Below the pieces are notes generated by a model, which did not search any database, was not told the origin of the DNA, and saw only the letters and a list, made by a program, of their open reading frames with translations. A DNA stretch of 6,257 nt from an uncultured Clostridia bacterium (GTDB lineage: Bacteria; Bacillota; Clostridia; Oscillospirales; Acutalibacteraceae): positions 1-6,257 of the forward strand of contig CALGGQ010000146.1 of assembly GCA_937915775.1 (NCBI GenBank), in the 5' to 3' direction. A program made the position numbers and the translations under genes. Positions 4,249 through 6,257 of the stretch are shown piece after piece. Position 1 is the stretch's first letter, and every line of letters begins with the position of its first letter.

Positions 4249-6257
4249 TTACGCCTCGGTTGGTGCTTCCTCGGCAAGTTCTTCCTCAGCTTCTTCCTCG
4301 TATTTGTCAACGATGGAAAGGGTTGCCAGCCGTTCGCCGTCCTTCACCTTCATCACCTTAACGCCCTTGCTCGGACGCTTGAAGGCGGAAATCTGCTCGG
4401 CGTGGGTACGGATGACGATGCCGTCCGTCGTAATCATAATCACGTCGTTGGTATCGTCCACGGGGGCAATCATCGCCACCTTGCCGAACTGCTCGGTGCG
4501 GTAGTTAATCAAGCCCTTGCCGGCACGCGACTGCACGCGGTAATCGGAAAATTCGCTCTTGCGTCCGTAGCCGGTTTCGGAAACGGTCAGCAGCTGCTTA
4601 TCCGGCAGGGCAACCGCAAAGCCGACAACGTAATCGCCCTCAGCCAGCTGAATGGCGCGCACGCCTCTTGCCGTTCTGCCGATTAAGCGGGCGTCCTTTT
4701 CCTTGAAGCAGATTGCCATACCGTCGTGCGTTGCCACTACCAGCTCGCGCTCGCCGTCCGTAACGTCAACCCAGCACAGCTCGTCGCCCTCGTCGAGGTT
4801 GATGGCAATAATACCCGTCTTGCGGATATGGTCGTACTGGTTAATCGCGGTACGCTTAATGACGCCGTTTCTCGTGACCATACAGAGATACGCTCTGTCC
4901 TCCTCCTTCGGAATTTTCACCATGGCGGAGACGGTTTCCTCCTGCTCGAGCGGCAGCAGGTTGACCACGTTCAGCCCCTTGCTTGTTCTCGAAGCCTCGG
5001 GAATCTGGTAGCCCTTCATCTTAAAGACCTTGCCCTTGTTGGTGAAAATCAGGATGAAATCATGCGTGGAGCAGGTGAACATCGTCTTAGCGTAGTCCTC
5101 CTCACGGCGGGACATACCCATAATGCCCTTGCCGCCGCGGTTCTGCGCCTTGTAGGTATCCACCGTCTGGCGCTTCATATAGCCGCGCTCGGTCAGCGTT
5201 AAGATGCAGTCCTCCACGGGGATTAAATCCTCGTCGTCCACATCGCCCGTAAAGGCGGAGATTTCCGTGCGGCGCTCATCGCCGTATTTGTCCGCAATCT
5301 CTCTTGCCTCGAGCTTGATAATCTCGTCGATACGGCTGTCGTGCGCCAAAATATCGGTAAAGTCCTTAATTTTCGCGTGCAGCTCGTCGAGTTCATTCAG
5401 TATCTTTTCGATTTCCAGACCGGCGAGCTGACCTAAACGGTACGCGACGATGGCGCTTGCCTGCGGATCGTCAAAGCCGAATTTGTCCATAATCGCCTGC
5501 TTGGCTTCCGCCTGACCGCCGCGGCAGGCACGGATGGTGGCAATGACCTCGTCCACGATGTCAATCGCCTTGGCAAGTCCCTCTAAAATATGCGCTCTCT
5601 CCTGCGCTTTTTTGAGGTCGTACGCCGTTCTGCGGCGGATAATATCACGCTGGAAAACGATATATTTTTCGAGAATCTGCTTTAAGTTCATGACCTTCGG
5701 CACACCGTCGTCTAGCGCCAGCAGAATGGCGCCGAAGGTGACCTGCATATCGGTCATTTTATACAGATTGTTTAATACAACCTGCGCGTTGGCGTCGCGC
5801 TTGACGACAACCTCAATGTGCATGCCGCGTCTGTCGGAATAATCCTGGATATCGGCAATGCCCTCCAGGCGCTTTTCCTTGACCAGATCTGCAATACGGG
5901 TAATCAGCCTTGCCTTGTTGACGCCATACGGAATTTGGGAGATGACAATCTTAAAGCGGTCGCCCTTTGTTTCCACAATCTCGGTGCGGGCGCGGACGTA
6001 AATCTTGCCGCGGCCCGTTGCATACGCCTCGCGGATACCGCGCGCACCCATGATGATGCCGGCAGTCGGGAAGTCGGGACCCTTAATATATTCCATCAGC
6101 TCGTCGAGCTCTGCTTCGGGGTTGTCAATCAGGCAGCACATGCCCTCGACCACCTCGCGCATATTGTGCGGCGGGATATTGGTCGCCATACCGACGGCGA
6201 TACCCGAGGAGCCGTTGACGAGCAGGTTCGGGAAGCGGGACGGCAGCACTGTCGGCT
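4249..6257 (-). CDS. gyrA: DNA gyrase subunit A, 5' end outside the window
   Basis: GyrA is the DNA-cutting subunit of gyrase, a cytoplasmic A2B2 enzyme that introduces negative supercoils using ATP bound by GyrB. The window holds 668 codons. The missing N-terminus, about 150 residues by comparison with known GyrA, carries the catalytic tyrosine and quinolone-resistance region, so neither can be judged here. The first visible residues, PTVLPSRFPNLLVNG, then SSGIAVGMATNIPPHN, match the GyrA breakage-reunion domain; the GTG at 6247-6249 is an internal valine, not the start. Tower and coiled-coil segments follow to about 345 (numbered from that Val), including AYRLGQLAGLEIEKI. The C-terminal beta-pinwheel spans about 345-648 and contains a GyrA box QNRGGKG (369-375), which supports GyrA over ParC. 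The canonical box is QRRGG(R/K)G, so the second residue is changed. The tail, EEEAEEELAEEAPTEA, is acidic, as in many GyrA proteins. The TAA stop lies 86 bp before the LCP start, with no terminator seen. Confidence 0.97.
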   Translation of the reverse strand, partial: PTVLPSRFPNLLVNGSSGIAVGMATNIPPHNMREVVEGMCCLIDNPEAELDELMEYIKGPDFPTAGIIMGARGIREAYATGRGKIYVRARTEIVETKGDRFKIVISQIPYGVNKARLITRIADLVKEKRLEGIADIQDYSDRRGMHIEVVVKRDANAQVVLNNLYKMTDMQVTFGAILLALDDGVPKVMNLKQILEKYIVFQRDIIRRRTAYDLKKAQERAHILEGLAKAIDIVDEVIATIRACRGGQAEAKQAIMDKFGFDDPQASAIVAYRLGQLAGLEIEKILNELDELHAKIKDFTDILAHDSRIDEIIKLEAREIADKYGDERRTEISAFTGDVDDEDLIPVEDCILTLTERGYMKRQTVDTYKAQNRGGKGIMGMSRREEDYAKTMFTCSTHDFILIFTNKGKVFKMKGYQIPEASRTSKGLNVVNLLPLEQEETVSAMVKIPKEEDRAYLCMVTRNGVIKRTAINQYDHIRKTGIIAINLDEGDELCWVDVTDGERELVVATHDGMAICFKEKDARLIGRTARGVRAIQLAEGDYVVGFAVALPDKQLLTVSETGYGRKSEFSDYRVQSRAGKGLINYRTEQFGKVAMIAPVDDTNDVIMITTDGIVIRTHAEQISAFKRPSKGVKVMKVKDGERLATLSIVDKYEEEAEEELAEEAPTEA

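Noticed and set aside
2750..4504. A 584-residue open frame on plus, across the LCP gene and the end of gyrA
   Set aside because: It is antisense to the LCP gene with its clear domains, has an Arg/His/Leu-rich low-complexity translation, lacks a good ribosome binding site, and runs through an intergenic gap and into gyrA.
4249..6257. ParC (topoisomerase IV subunit A) instead of GyrA
   Set aside because: A near-canonical GyrA box, a full C-terminal pinwheel and the VLPSRFPNLLVNG segment favour GyrA.

Overview
The window looks like chromosomal DNA from a moderately GC-rich Gram-positive anaerobe of the class Clostridia, probably a gut Oscillospiraceae/Ruminococcaceae-type organism. This rests on the closeness of GyrA and the LCP protein to clostridial forms, consistent AGGAG-type ribosome binding sites, a TTG start and the style of the intergenic repeats. 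It is an inference; no rRNA or other decisive marker is present.

Layout, left to right. (1) Positions 1-446, minus strand: an XRE-type helix-turn-helix regulator whose C-terminus runs off the left edge. (2) Positions 447-631: an AT-rich divergent intergenic region with a near-consensus promoter for the regulator and two small inverted repeats that could be operators. (3) Positions 632-1270, plus: a histidine phosphatase (phosphoglycerate mutase-like) family protein. (4) Positions 1271-1591: 321 bases without a gene, filled with palindromes. Two 26-nt REP-like units (GTAG followed directly by a hairpin) sit in opposite orientation, are bracketed by two copies of a 17-nt palindrome, and are followed by a bidirectional terminator. 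(5) Positions 1592-2248, minus: a 218-residue protein I do not recognise. (6) Positions 2249-2443: a 145-bp MITE-like palindromic element with 18-bp perfect terminal inverted repeats, then a second terminator. (7) Positions 2444-4162, minus: a 572-residue LytR-CpsA-Psr (LCP) wall-polymer ligase with a TTG start and a long repeat-bearing cytoplasmic head. (8) Positions 4249-6257, minus: DNA gyrase subunit A, cut off at its N-terminus by the right edge.

The genes do not form one pathway. gyrA (DNA topology) and the LCP gene (cell-envelope assembly) run in the same direction 86 bp apart and may be partly cotranscribed. The regulator and the phosphatase are divergent and may share control sites. 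The phosphatase and the unknown gene converge on a shared terminator.

I see no convincing new multi-gene system. The most interesting signal is the intergenic REP-like pair: its two hairpins differ at several stem positions, yet each difference keeps base pairing, which points to selection or replication acting on the folded form. The MITE-like element in front of the unknown gene is the second item worth a genome-wide search.
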